From contig NZ_LPUT01000027.1 in the NCBI RefSeq assembly GCF_001563475.1, forward strand, positions 359,118 through 423,117: a stretch of DNA of 64,000 bases. The letters run 5' to 3'. Origin of the DNA: Sporosarcina sp. HYO08 (GTDB taxonomy: Bacteria > Bacillota > Bacilli > Bacillales_A > Planococcaceae). The number at the start of each line of letters is the position of its first letter. Positions within the stretch are counted from its first letter, which is position 1. The notes below the pieces were generated by a model, which saw only the letters and a list, made by a program, of their open reading frames with translations, had not been told where the DNA came from and did no database searches. A program made the translations under genes and the position numbers. Below, in pieces: positions 9,104-17,316 of the stretch.

Positions 9104-10069
9104 ATGAAAAAATTTACAATTGTATTGATGATGCTTGCGCTAATGGCCATACTAGCTGCTTGCGGCGGCAAAGGTGAGCAAGGTGCAGACGACAAAGCAA
9201 CAGGTAACAATGATGAAGCAAAAACAGAAGAAACAGCAACAATGACTGTAAAACATGAGCTTGGTGAAACACCTATCGAGAAAAATCCTAAGACTGTTGT
9301 AGTTTTTGATTTTGGAATGCTTGATACATTAGATGAACTGGGCATTGAAGTGGCAGGACTTCCACAAGCAAATGTTCCAGGCTATCTATCTAAATATGAA
9401 GATGCTAAATATGCAAACCTTGGAAGCCTAAAGGAACCGGATTTTGAAGCGATTCATGCACTAAAGCCAGATGTAATTTTCATCTCTGGACGTCAAGCGG
9501 ACTTATATGACGACTTAAGTGACATTGCGCCAACGATCTACGTAGGTGTGGATACAGCGAAATACATGGAATCCTTCAAAGGGAACATGGAAATGGTTGC
9601 GGAATTATTCGGTAAAGAAGATGAAATGAAAGCCGAACTTGAAGACATTGATGCACAAATTGCAACGATTAAAGAAGAAACTGCAAATAAAGATGAGAAA
9701 GCACTTATCGTTTTGGGCAGTGAAGGGAAAGTAAGTGCATACGGCTCTAACTCACGTTTCGGTTTGATTCATGATGTATTTGGATTTAAAGCGGCGGATG
9801 AAAAAATTGAAGTGTCAACACATGGTCAAAACGTTTCGTTTGAGTACATTCTTGAAACAAATCCAGATATTTTATTCGTCATTGACCGTGATGCTGCTGT
9901 AGGCGACGGTGCAAGTGCGAAAGACTCTATCGAAAATGAACTGGTTCAGAAAACAACTGCGTATCAAAACGACAAAATTATTTACTTAGACCCTGAATAT
10001 TGGTATCTATCAGGCGGCGGTTTAGCTTCTCTTAAAGAAATGATTAAGGAAGTTGAAGCAGGCTTATAA
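9104..10069 (+). CDS. yclQ: Siderophore-binding lipoprotein (YclQ-like)
   Basis: 321-residue periplasmic-binding-protein-like lipoprotein. The signal peptide ends in the lipobox LAAC-G, giving a lipid-anchored cysteine near residue 20, followed by a charged linker rich in D, E, K and T, then a class III binding fold. Segments FDFGMLDTLDELGI and FISGRQADLYDDL resemble the petrobactin receptor YclQ/FpuA. It captures ferric siderophore outside the membrane and delivers it to the permeases. ATG 9104 fits the AAAGGATG site better than ATG 9095. Last gene of the operon. Confidence 0.85.
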   Translation: MKKFTIVLMMLALMAILAACGGKGEQGADDKATGNNDEAKTEETATMTVKHELGETPIEKNPKTVVVFDFGMLDTLDELGIEVAGLPQANVPGYLSKYEDAKYANLGSLKEPDFEAIHALKPDVIFISGRQADLYDDLSDIAPTIYVGVDTAKYMESFKGNMEMVAELFGKEDEMKAELEDIDAQIATIKEETANKDEKALIVLGSEGKVSAYGSNSRFGLIHDVFGFKAADEKIEVSTHGQNVSFEYILETNPDILFVIDRDAAVGDGASAKDSIENELVQKTTAYQNDKIIYLDPEYWYLSGGGLASLKEMIKEVEAGL

Positions 10070-10076
10070 AAAAATG

Positions 10077-10113
10077 AGAACTAGCCACAATAAGTGTGAG
10101 CTAGTTCTTTTTT
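10077..10113 (+). terminator. Terminator of the siderophore operon
   Basis: AGAACTAGC pairs with GCTAGTTCT around a 14-base loop and is followed by a run of T. Confidence 0.85.
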
Positions 10114-10139
10114 ATTGAATTTATGGTAGAAAATTGTCT

Positions 10140-10168
10140 TTGTATTTGTCGAATAAGTAGACTATAAT
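10140..10168 (+). promoter_or_regulatory. Sigma-A promoter of niaP
   Basis: TTGTAT (10140-10145), 17-base spacer, consensus TATAAT (10163-10168), about 50 bases before the gene. Confidence 0.65.
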
Positions 10169-10171
10169 TAC

Positions 10172-10187
10172 AAGTGTAAAGACACTT
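10172..10187. promoter_or_regulatory. Candidate NiaR operator
   Basis: Inverted repeat AAGTGT-AAAG-ACACTT directly after the -10, over the likely transcription start. NiaR (YrxA), the niacin-responsive repressor, is known to control niaP in Bacillales and its sites contain TGT/ACA half-sites. A further AAGTGTACA half lies at 10205. The assignment to NiaR is inference. Confidence 0.5.
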
Positions 10188-10216
10188 GACAATATAAAGA
10201 CAGGAAGTGTACAAAT

Positions 10217-11467
10217 ATGACTACCGTCAATTCACCAAATTATAAAGCGAGGGGCGAACAGCAGGTGAATGCGAAACCGAGCATCTCTCGAAATAAATTA
10301 TTAGGTATTGCCGGCACCGGTTGGATGTTCGATGCGATGGACGTCGGTATTTTATCATTTGTCATTGCGGCACTTGCAGCCGAATGGCAGTTAACATCCT
10401 CGCAAATGGGCTGGATCGGCAGCGTTAACTCCATCGGAATGGCTGTCGGCGCATTTGGATTCGGAATTTTAGCGGATCGCATCGGCAGAAAGAATGTTTT
10501 TATGATTACACTCGTATTATTTTCACTGGCCAGCGGTTTTTCTGCTTTCACAACGACGCTTACAGCATTTCTCATTTTACGGTTTTTAGTCGGCGCGGGA
10601 CTCGGCGGGGAGCTGCCAGTTGCCTCGACATTAGTTTCTGAAAGTGTGGATGTAAAGGAACGGGGACGAGTTGTCGTTCTATTAGAGAGCTTCTGGGCTG
10701 CCGGCTGGATTCTTGCCGCGCTTATCGCCTATTTTATTATTCCATCGTTCGGATGGCGCACAGCGCTTATCCTTACAGCTTTACCGGCCTTCTACGCAAT
10801 TTATTTGCGACGTAATTTACCGGATTCGCCGAAGTACGAAGCGAGTGGAAAACCTAAACAATCTTTAGGATCGAAAATAACAGCTGTTTGGTCTAAAAAG
10901 TATGCGAAGCGAACGTTGATGCTTTGGATCGTTTGGTTCATGGTTGTATTTTCTTACTACGGAATGTTCCTATGGCTTCCGAGTGTCATGGTGGCCAAAG
11001 GGTTTGATATGATTAAGAGCTTCGGTTATGTATTACTCATGACACTTGCACAGCTTCCAGGCTATTTTTCAGCTGCATGGCTGATCGAGAAAGTCGGACG
11101 AAAATTTGTCTTGGCAACGTATCTTCTCGGTACAGCGGCGAGTGCGCTCGCTTTTGGATTTGCAGACACACTCGGCTTATTGCTTCTGTCAGGTGCGTTT
11201 CTGTCGTTTTTCAATCTAGGGGCGTGGGGAGCATTATATGCCTATTCTCCAGAACAATACCCAACATCGATCCGAGCAACAGGATCTGGTATGGCGGCGG
11301 CAGTCGGGCGTATCGGCGGCATTTTTGGTCCGCTGCTTGTTGGTTCGCTTTTGGCCGCTGGAACGGACTTCAGTATTATTTTCGGCATATTTTGCGGTGC
11401 GATTGTAATCGGGGTATTAGCGGTTATCTTTTTGGGAACGGAAACGAAACAAATGGAATTGGAATAA
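10217..11467 (+). CDS. niaP: Niacin permease, MFS family
   Basis: 416-residue major facilitator with 12 predicted helices and the sugar/aromatic-acid transporter signature (GILADRIGRKN between helices 2 and 3; FLVGAGLGGELPVASTLVSE). Stretches such as FDAMDVGILSFVIAALAAEW and FSYYGMFLWLPSVM are close to B. subtilis YceI/NiaP, which imports nicotinate for NAD salvage. An AGGAAG site precedes the ATG. The promoter carries a candidate NiaR operator. Followed by an imperfect terminator. Confidence 0.8.
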   Translation: MTTVNSPNYKARGEQQVNAKPSISRNKLLGIAGTGWMFDAMDVGILSFVIAALAAEWQLTSSQMGWIGSVNSIGMAVGAFGFGILADRIGRKNVFMITLVLFSLASGFSAFTTTLTAFLILRFLVGAGLGGELPVASTLVSESVDVKERGRVVVLLESFWAAGWILAALIAYFIIPSFGWRTALILTALPAFYAIYLRRNLPDSPKYEASGKPKQSLGSKITAVWSKKYAKRTLMLWIVWFMVVFSYYGMFLWLPSVMVAKGFDMIKSFGYVLLMTLAQLPGYFSAAWLIEKVGRKFVLATYLLGTAASALAFGFADTLGLLLLSGAFLSFFNLGAWGALYAYSPEQYPTSIRATGSGMAAAVGRIGGIFGPLLVGSLLAAGTDFSIIFGIFCGAIVIGVLAVIFLGTETKQMELE

Positions 11468-11469
11468 CG

Positions 11470-11510
11470 AAAGGGCATCTTGCAAGTTGTTTTTGCAGGG
11501 TGTCTTTTTT
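11470..11510 (+). terminator. Terminator after niaP
   Basis: An imperfect hairpin (GGCATC.TTGCAA with TTGCAG.GGTGTC) ends in seven T. Confidence 0.65.
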
Positions 11511-11522
11511 TATGAACGTATC

Positions 11523-11585
11523 GGGTTTCCCCAAAAGTATTGTGAGTTTCCCGCACCGCCGTATGAGTTCCCCTCAATCAGCAAG
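11523..11585. repeat. Intergenic 21-bp-phased degenerate repeat, locus A (three units)
   Basis: Three consecutive 21-base units begin at 11523, 11544 and 11565. Each opens with a conserved anchor of type GRGTTYCCC followed by a 12-base variable part. Unit 2 carries CGCCGT at positions 14-19 and unit 3 carries AATCAGCA at positions 12-19; both words recur at the same phase in locus B (42243-42368). No gene is evident here; function unknown. Confidence 0.7.
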
Positions 11586-11651
11586 TATTTCATTTTAAGT
11601 AGAAGACATTTGGGGAAACTTGTATTGTATAAAGACTAGGAGGCGCTGAAC

Positions 11652-12302
11652 ATGTTTCGCATTCCAGAATCAATTGCTGACCTTATCAAAGAAAGAGGCA
11701 GCAGCTTTCCAATAGAAGGTTTTGTCTATGGACAAGGACCTCAAAAACCGCAATTAATGCTCATTGGGGAAGCTCCTGGGGAATTTGAAATCGTCGATGG
11801 CATTCCTTTCATCGGGCGTGCGGGAACAGAGCTTCTGCAATCACTCGATTCAATCGGCTTAACACGTGACGATGTTTATATGACAAGCCCAGTGAGAAGC
11901 AGACCTTATAAATGGGGAACGAAGAAAGAACGGGATGGCACGGTTGTTAAACGGAAATATAATCGGCCGCCGACCCAAAAAGAAATTTTGGCGCATGCCC
12001 CCGCACTGGATTATGAATTGGCGCACCTCGAACCGAAACTCATTGTGACAATGGGGAATGTAGGTTTACAGCGGTTAATTGGAAAAGAAGCAAAAGTAAC
12101 AGAGCTGCATGGTCAATTGTTAACACAGCCCATACAATATTTACGGGGGCTAGAAGACAAGGCATTCAGTTGGACGGAAAAAAGTTATTCTATCGTTCCG
12201 ACCTTTCATCCGGCATCCGTCTTTTATAGACCTTCACACCGAACTACGATCGAAGCGGACTGGCAAAAGATCGGGCAACTATTGGAAGAAATAAACAAGT
12301 GA
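11652..12302 (+). CDS. Uracil-DNA glycosylase superfamily protein (family 4/5-like, cysteine-free)
   Basis: 216 residues. The glycosylase motif 1 GEAPG occurs at residues 39-43 and motif 2 HPA at 186-188, with LIVTMGNVGLQRL between, as in family 4/5 uracil-DNA glycosylases, which excise uracil from DNA. Unlike true family 4 enzymes the protein has no cysteine at all, so it cannot hold their 4Fe-4S cluster. Activity is therefore inferred only from the fold. AGGAGG precedes the ATG. The neighbour downstream is another base-excision glycosylase, which supports a repair role. Confidence 0.7.
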   Translation: MFRIPESIADLIKERGSSFPIEGFVYGQGPQKPQLMLIGEAPGEFEIVDGIPFIGRAGTELLQSLDSIGLTRDDVYMTSPVRSRPYKWGTKKERDGTVVKRKYNRPPTQKEILAHAPALDYELAHLEPKLIVTMGNVGLQRLIGKEAKVTELHGQLLTQPIQYLRGLEDKAFSWTEKSYSIVPTFHPASVFYRPSHRTTIEADWQKIGQLLEEINK

Positions 12303-12414
12303 TGAAAATACGGTACTCTGAATTAAAACCTTCCCATTGTCTCTTCTCTTTCTAGTTACGGTATATTTTAATCAAATGAACAAAGGATAAGAGGGAAGAT
12401 TGGAGGTTAGGGAT

Positions 12415-13008
12415 GTGTATAAACCGGTTCAACCATCTTTTTTTAAAGCACCTGTACTTGAGCTTGCTCCAAGCCTGCTTGGACACTATATTGTGCACGA
12501 GCAAAAAGAAGGGACGCTTGTGGCGAAAATCGTTGAAACAGAGGCTTATCATGGCCCTGAAGATCAAGCTGCACATAGCTATCAAAACCGCCGAACGAAA
12601 CGTACAGAAATCATGTTCGGTGAGGCGGGTTTAGTCTACACTTATCGAATGCATACACATACGCTGATCAATGTCGTCTGTGGACCGATTGGTACGCCCC
12701 ATGTGGTCCTTATCCGCGCAGTGGAACCGATTGAGGGACTGGAACTGATGCAGCAAAATAGAGGCGCCAAGTTGAAAATGAAAGATTGGACAAATGGACC
12801 CGGGAAGTTAACGAAGGCGCTTGGGATTACAATGGATTATTACGGTCATCATTGGTCCCAAAAACCGTTATTCATCGCTGAAGGTTCCGCGAGTAAAGAC
12901 ATCGTGTCAGGCCCACGTGTCGGAATCGCAAATGCAGGCGAAGCTGTCCACTACCCATGGCGTTTTTTTGAAAAAGATAACATTTTTGTTTCTAAATACC
13001 GACCGTGA
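12415..13008 (+). CDS. DNA-3-methyladenine (alkyladenine) glycosylase
   Basis: 197-residue Mpg/AAG-family enzyme that removes alkylated purines in base-excision repair; B. subtilis has the same family (Aag/YxlJ). Seen: APSLLGHYIVH, the catalytic-region ETEAYHGPEDQAAHS, NRRTKRTEIMFGEAGLVYTYRMHTH and a C-terminal PRVGI. I choose the GTG at 12415 because GGAGGT sits 7 bases before it; a TTG at 12400 would add five residues but has a poorly spaced site. Downstream of a uracil glycosylase-like gene. Confidence 0.85.
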   Translation: MYKPVQPSFFKAPVLELAPSLLGHYIVHEQKEGTLVAKIVETEAYHGPEDQAAHSYQNRRTKRTEIMFGEAGLVYTYRMHTHTLINVVCGPIGTPHVVLIRAVEPIEGLELMQQNRGAKLKMKDWTNGPGKLTKALGITMDYYGHHWSQKPLFIAEGSASKDIVSGPRVGIANAGEAVHYPWRFFEKDNIFVSKYRP

Positions 13009-13340
13009 ATATTCCAACTATTAATGAGGTCGTATTCGACGTTTTACCCTAATTTGTCGAAATACCGACCTTGTCGCCATGAGAAAACCCTTACATTTCA
13101 AGTGCTATGAGATTTGACATATAATTATAAAAATTTAGTAATAAAAATGTTTTTTTAAAAAGTAAAAGGAAAATGACGAAAGTACGCACTATTTAGCTAT
13201 TTGTGTCGTTGAAATAGTCCAACAAGTATGATAAATTTATAGAGGATCGAATCTTCGGAAGTCATTTTTTTGACTCGTTTTTCCGATTATTTGGTGAGAT
13301 AGCCAGTTTTGAAGAATGGCGAAATCATATGGAGGACAGC
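13009..13340. other. Non-coding stretch before the YkvI-like gene
   Basis: About 330 bases without a credible gene. The 11-mer AAATACCGACC at 12994-13004 (end of the glycosylase gene) recurs at 13060-13070, and GGTCGTATTCGAC (13028-13040) is an imperfect inverted copy of the sequence round 13056-13070. A TTGACA (13114-13119) with TAGTAA 16 bases later (13136-13141) may be the promoter of the next gene, which would then have a leader of nearly 200 bases. No known riboswitch pattern was recognised. Confidence 0.4.
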
Positions 13341-14405
13341 ATGAGAAACTTAGGGAAAATACTCAAAATGGGAAGCGCTTTCGTCGGAATTATTGTCGGC
13401 GCAGGGTTTGCTTCAGGTCAAGAGATTCTTCAATATTTTACTAGTTTTGGAATGCTAGGAATTGCCGCGGCTTTCGTTTCAACGGTGCTGTTTGCTTATC
13501 TTGGCATGGTATTAACGCGTCTCGGGAGCCGAATGAAAACGGTTTCTCATAAAGATGTTATTTATAAAATAAGCGGTCGATACTTAGGCGTGATCGTTGA
13601 CTACGTAATTATCTTTACTCTTTTCGGAGTAGGGGTTGTGATGCTTGCGGGTGCCGGTTCTAACTTGAACCAGCAGTTTGGATTGCCGACTTATTTTGGA
13701 AGTTTGCTTATGGTTATCCTTGTCTTTTTAACCATTTTATTGAATGTCGATAAAGTAGTTGGGGTCATTGGAAGTATTACACCATTCCTTATTTTGGCAG
13801 TTGTCATTGTGTCCGTCTATTGCTTAACGACAATGGGAAGTACATTTACTGCCCTCGATCCAATTGCAAATGCAGTCCCGACGACATTACCGAACTGGTT
13901 TATATCAGCGGTTAACTACGTTTCCTTTAACATCGCTGTAGGCGCTTCCATGTCACTCGTTATGGGCGGTGCGGAAAAAGACGAGAAAGTCGCTGCTTGG
14001 GGCGGCCTTGTCGGTGGATTTGGATTGGGCGTACTTATTTTGCTAAGCCACTTGGCAATTTTCTCAAGGGTAGATACTGTAGCAGATGCAGCCCTGCCAA
14101 TGCTTGCCATTATGAATGAGATTTCTCCAGTATTTGCGATTTTTATGGCGTTTATTTTATACGGTATGATTTTCAATACAGCGGTGAGTATGTTTTACGC
14201 ATTTGGCGCACGCTTTGTTCGAATCGGAACGAAAAGATTTAAAATCTTCGTACTCATTACGTTGATTGTTGGCTTTGCATTAAGTTTCCTTGGATTTACA
14301 AAGCTTGTTGCTTATTTCTACCCACTTATTGGTTACCTTGGATTATTCCTAGTGGCAGCCCTAATCTTTGCATCCTTTAGAATGCCTGAGAAAGTGCGGC
14401 ACTAA
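13341..14405 (+). CDS. YkvI-like membrane transporter
   Basis: 354-residue protein with about ten hydrophobic segments and the APC-fold start GSAFVGIIVGAGFASGQEILQYF, which resembles the B. subtilis YkvI family of uncharacterised membrane proteins. The glycine-rich first helix is typical of LeuT-fold amino-acid transporters, so an amino-acid or amine substrate is plausible but unproven. ATG 13341 follows GGAGGA (13331-13336). Monocistronic, with a long upstream leader and a terminator shared with hmp. Confidence 0.65.
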   Translation: MRNLGKILKMGSAFVGIIVGAGFASGQEILQYFTSFGMLGIAAAFVSTVLFAYLGMVLTRLGSRMKTVSHKDVIYKISGRYLGVIVDYVIIFTLFGVGVVMLAGAGSNLNQQFGLPTYFGSLLMVILVFLTILLNVDKVVGVIGSITPFLILAVVIVSVYCLTTMGSTFTALDPIANAVPTTLPNWFISAVNYVSFNIAVGASMSLVMGGAEKDEKVAAWGGLVGGFGLGVLILLSHLAIFSRVDTVADAALPMLAIMNEISPVFAIFMAFILYGMIFNTAVSMFYAFGARFVRIGTKRFKIFVLITLIVGFALSFLGFTKLVAYFYPLIGYLGLFLVAALIFASFRMPEKVRH

Positions 14406-14410
14406 AAATT

Positions 14411-14448
14411 AAAAAAGCAATCACGGAAACTTCTGTGATTGCTTTTTT
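14411..14448. terminator. Bidirectional terminator between ykvI-like gene and hmp
   Basis: AAAAAAGCAATCAC pairs with GTGATTGCTTTTTT across a short loop; A and T tracts on both sides serve both convergent genes. Confidence 0.85.
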
Positions 14449-14461
14449 GTATCTGTATTTC

Positions 14462-15649
14462 TTATACGTGAACCAGTTCAAGTTCTTCCTTAGGACCGAA
14501 GAATTCGAAGTGGATTTTCTCTTCCGGGATGCCAAGTGCGTGCAAGCTACTAATTACTGCTCGCATGAATGGTGTCGGACCACAGACGTAAATATCGCTA
14601 CCTTCAATCACATGTTCTTTCAAAAATTCTTTTGTGATAAAGCCGTCGCCTTCTTCAGAGTAAAGCGCTTTGTATTTTGAGTGTGGCATTAATTCATGTA
14701 AATTTGTCAATGCATTATGAAATGCTTGGTGTTTGCGTGTACGTGCTGAATGTAAAAATGCAACTTTACGGCCTTGTTGTGTTCTCGCGATCGTTTCGTA
14801 CATGCTCATCATCGGTGTGAGACCAACACCGCCGCTAATGAGTGTAACAGGATTCGTACTTTCTGTATCAAGGAAGAAATCGCCTGCCGGTGCACTCACT
14901 TCAAGTTGATCACCAATTTCTAGGTTTCGGTGCAGGAATACGGAAACTTTTCCGTGAGGCGCACATTCATCTTCACGTTTGACGGAGATGCGGAATACAT
15001 CTTCTCTTGGTGCTTGGGATAAACTATATTGACGATTCAGTAAATATTCTTCACCGGGAACTTTCACACGAACCGTAATATATTGACCTGGTTTGTAGGA
15101 CGGTAATTTTTTGCCATCAGCTGGTTTTAAATAGAAAGAAGTAATGACGTCACTTTCCACAACTTTGTCCGCTACGACAAAATCTTTAAAGAAATCCCAG
15201 CCGCCTTCCGTATTTGCAGTTTCTTCGTACATTTCTTTTTCAATGCCAATAAATGCATCCGCGATCACGCCGTACGCTTCACCCCATGCAGCGATAATTT
15301 CTGGTGTTGCGGCGTCGCCTAACACTTCTTTAATCGCGCCCAATAAATGATAGCCGACAATCGGGTAATGTTCTTCTTTAATGCCAAGGGAACGGTGTTT
15401 GTGTGCGATTTGAACAACTGCGGGAATAATTGCACCTAGATTGTCGATATTCGCAGCAGCAGCATATACCGCGTTTGCAAGTGCAGTCTGTTGACGACCT
15501 TGTGATTGGTTCGCATGATTGAAAATGTTTAACAATTCAGGGTTTGCTTCAAACATATTTTTGTAAAAAACGGTTGTAATAGCTTTTCCATGTTGCTCCA
15601 AGGCGGGAACGGTTGATTTGATAATGTCGATCGTTTCTTGAGATAGCAT
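14462..15649 (-). CDS. hmp: Flavohemoglobin, nitric oxide dioxygenase
   Basis: 395 residues: an N-terminal globin (about 1-140) with distal Tyr29 and proximal His85, then an FAD-binding domain (RQYSLSQAP) and an NAD(P)-binding domain (LISGGVGLTPMMSM; YVCGPTPFM). It oxidises NO to nitrate with O2 and NAD(P)H in the cytoplasm. It is divergent from nsrR, whose product is the NO-sensing repressor of hmp in Bacillus, and a matching operator lies in between. Length and motifs are standard. Confidence 0.95.
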   Translation of the reverse strand: MLSQETIDIIKSTVPALEQHGKAITTVFYKNMFEANPELLNIFNHANQSQGRQQTALANAVYAAAANIDNLGAIIPAVVQIAHKHRSLGIKEEHYPIVGYHLLGAIKEVLGDAATPEIIAAWGEAYGVIADAFIGIEKEMYEETANTEGGWDFFKDFVVADKVVESDVITSFYLKPADGKKLPSYKPGQYITVRVKVPGEEYLLNRQYSLSQAPREDVFRISVKREDECAPHGKVSVFLHRNLEIGDQLEVSAPAGDFFLDTESTNPVTLISGGVGLTPMMSMYETIARTQQGRKVAFLHSARTRKHQAFHNALTNLHELMPHSKYKALYSEEGDGFITKEFLKEHVIEGSDIYVCGPTPFMRAVISSLHALGIPEEKIHFEFFGPKEELELVHV

Positions 15650-15704
15650 TTAATAGCACAACCTTTCTTTTTGTTACTTTTACGATAAACGATTTTTTTT
15701 CTTA

Positions 15705-15727
15705 AAGCTACATACAAAATGCAACTT
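15705..15727. promoter_or_regulatory. NsrR operator upstream of hmp
   Basis: A 23-base imperfect palindrome, AAG.T.CAT at one end and ATG.A.CTT at the other, matches the known layout of Bacillus NsrR sites (AAGATGYATTT...). It lies 56-78 bases before the hmp start, in the hmp-nsrR divergent region. Confidence 0.65.
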
Positions 15728-15787
15728 TGAAGAAAGTTAAACAATTCTTCACAATTCATTCACATCTTTGTCAAAAACAGCTTTTTC

Positions 15788-15816
15788 TTTAACGGAAATG
15801 CTGCAAGGGCTATAAT
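15788..15816 (+). promoter_or_regulatory. Sigma-A promoter of nsrR
   Basis: TTTAAC (15788-15793), 17-base spacer, TATAAT (15811-15816), 24 bases before the ATG. Confidence 0.65.
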
Positions 15817-15840
15817 AGCATTAGAAAGTGCGGTGAAATT

Positions 15841-16284
15841 ATGCGTTTAACTTTATATACTGACTATTCATTGCGTGTTCTAATTTACCTTGGCACGAAA
15901 GGAACGGAAGAACTTGCAACCGTTCAGGAAATTTCCGATACCTATAATATTTCGAAAAATCATTTAACAAAAGTTGTTCACGAGCTTGGAAAAATGGGAC
16001 TGATCGAAACGGTTCGGGGACGCGGAGGCGGAGTTCGTCTACATGTGGCGCCAGAGGAAATTAATGTCGGTCAGCTTGTCCGTAAAACAGAAGATGATTT
16101 TCATGTCGTTGAGTGTTTTAATACAGAAAGCAATATGTGTATTCTTTCGCCGGCATGCCGTCTGAAAGGCGCATTATATGAGGCTTTACAAGCCTATTTG
16201 GCGGTGTTGGACAGTTATACCATAGCTGATTTCATCGTTAATAAGGATGAATTGGCCGCAATTTTGTTCAATCGCTCTTTGTGA
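15841..16284 (+). CDS. nsrR: Nitric-oxide-sensing Rrf2-family repressor NsrR
   Basis: 147-residue winged-helix Rrf2 regulator. Recognition-helix segment ISKNHLTKVVHELGKMGLIETVRGRGGG is typical. Three cysteines at 92, 100 and 106, the same positions as in B. subtilis NsrR, would bind a 4Fe-4S cluster that reacts with NO and releases DNA. Divergent neighbour hmp is the classic target. GGTGA precedes the ATG at 15841. IscR/RirA-type alternatives are less likely given the context. Confidence 0.9.
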   Translation: MRLTLYTDYSLRVLIYLGTKGTEELATVQEISDTYNISKNHLTKVVHELGKMGLIETVRGRGGGVRLHVAPEEINVGQLVRKTEDDFHVVECFNTESNMCILSPACRLKGALYEALQAYLAVLDSYTIADFIVNKDELAAILFNRSL

Positions 16285-16326
16285 TAAACTAATAAGTGAC
16301 TAAAGAGAAATATAGGAGGCATTGTC

Positions 16327-17253
16327 ATGGGAAAAGTTTTAGTTTTTGGACATAAAAACCCTGATACAGATTCGATTACAGCAGCAATTAGCTACGCTTA
16401 CTTAAAAAAACAATTAGGTATGGATGCAGAAGCAGTACGACTAGGAGCGATTAACAATGAAACGGCATACGCGTTAGAACATTTTGGTTTTGAAGCACCG
16501 CGTCTCATTGAAAAGGCAGCGCCGGAAGCGAAGCAAGTTATTCTCGTTGACCACAATGAGAAACAGCAAAGTGTCGACGATTTGGATGAAGTGCAAGTCA
16601 TTGAAGTAATCGATCATCACAGAATCGCAAACTTCGAAACGAGCGATCCACTCTACTATCGTGCGGAGCCGGTAGGTTGTACGGCTACAATTTTAAACAA
16701 GTTATTTAAAGAACATCAGGTAGAAATTCCAAAAGACATTGCTGGGCTTCTATTATCTGCACTTGTTTCAGATTCACTTCTTTTTAAATCTCCAACATTT
16801 ACAGCACAAGACCGTCAAGCGGTGGATGAACTGGCTAAAATTGCGAGCGTAGATGCAGAAGAATATGGACTCGCAATGCTTAAAGCAGGTGCAGATTTAA
16901 GTGATAAATCACTTGAAGAGCTCGTTTCACTGGATGCGAAGGAGTTTACTTTCGGTGAGGTGAAAATCGAAATCGCACAAGTGAATGCGATCGATGTCAA
17001 TGACGTCATGGATCGCAAAGAAGAGTTAGAATCTATTTTAAATCAAGTGATTGAAGAAAAAGGACTTGATCTATTCTTGTTTGTCGTAACAGATATTTTA
17101 AACAATGATTCCGTTGTCGTGGCGCTCGGTAAACAAGCCGAGAAGGCAAGCAGTGCATTTAATGTGCAGCTAGATAACAACACGGCCACTTTAACAGGCG
17201 TTGTCTCGCGTAAAAAACAAATTGTCCCTGTATTGACAGAGGCATTGAAATAA
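16327..17253 (+). CDS. ppaC: Manganese-dependent inorganic pyrophosphatase (family II)
   Basis: 308-residue DHH-family phosphoesterase that hydrolyses pyrophosphate and so drives biosynthesis. The metal ligands H9, D13 and D15 (GHKNPDTDS) and the DHH motif at 96-98 are present; a C-terminal DHHA2 domain ends in [10 protein letters not shown], which includes the substrate-binding SRKKQ. AGGAGG precedes the ATG. It ends at a very large perfect inverted repeat. Cytoplasmic. Confidence 0.95.
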   Translation: MGKVLVFGHKNPDTDSITAAISYAYLKKQLGMDAEAVRLGAINNETAYALEHFGFEAPRLIEKAAPEAKQVILVDHNEKQQSVDDLDEVQVIEVIDHHRIANFETSDPLYYRAEPVGCTATILNKLFKEHQVEIPKDIAGLLLSALVSDSLLFKSPTFTAQDRQAVDELAKIASVDAEEYGLAMLKAGADLSDKSLEELVSLDAKEFTFGEVKIEIAQVNAIDVNDVMDRKEELESILNQVIEEKGLDLFLFVVTDILNNDSVVVALGKQAEKASSAFNVQLDNNTATLTGVVSRKKQIVPVLTEALK

Positions 17254-17254
17254 T

Positions 17255-17309
17255 AAAACCGGGGGCTATCCTGGAAGTGCCTGGCACTTCCAGGATAGCC
17301 CCCGGTTTT
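17255..17309. repeat. Perfect 27-bp inverted repeat with GTGCCTGGCAC core, bidirectional terminator
   Basis: Arms 17255-17281 and 17283-17309 are exact reverse complements around a single central T, making a 55-base palindrome. The outer part (AAAACCGGGGGC with GCCCCCGGTTTT) would work as a terminator for the convergent ppaC and the Rieske gene. The central GAAGTGCC-T-GGCAC core recurs in a second intergenic hairpin at 37517-37607. Confidence 0.9.
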
Positions 17310-17316
17310 GTCGTTA

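Noticed and set aside
11077..11598. A 173-codon + strand frame across the end of niaP.
   Set aside because: It is an out-of-frame reading of niaP plus the terminator and repeat locus A, with no start site and atypical composition.
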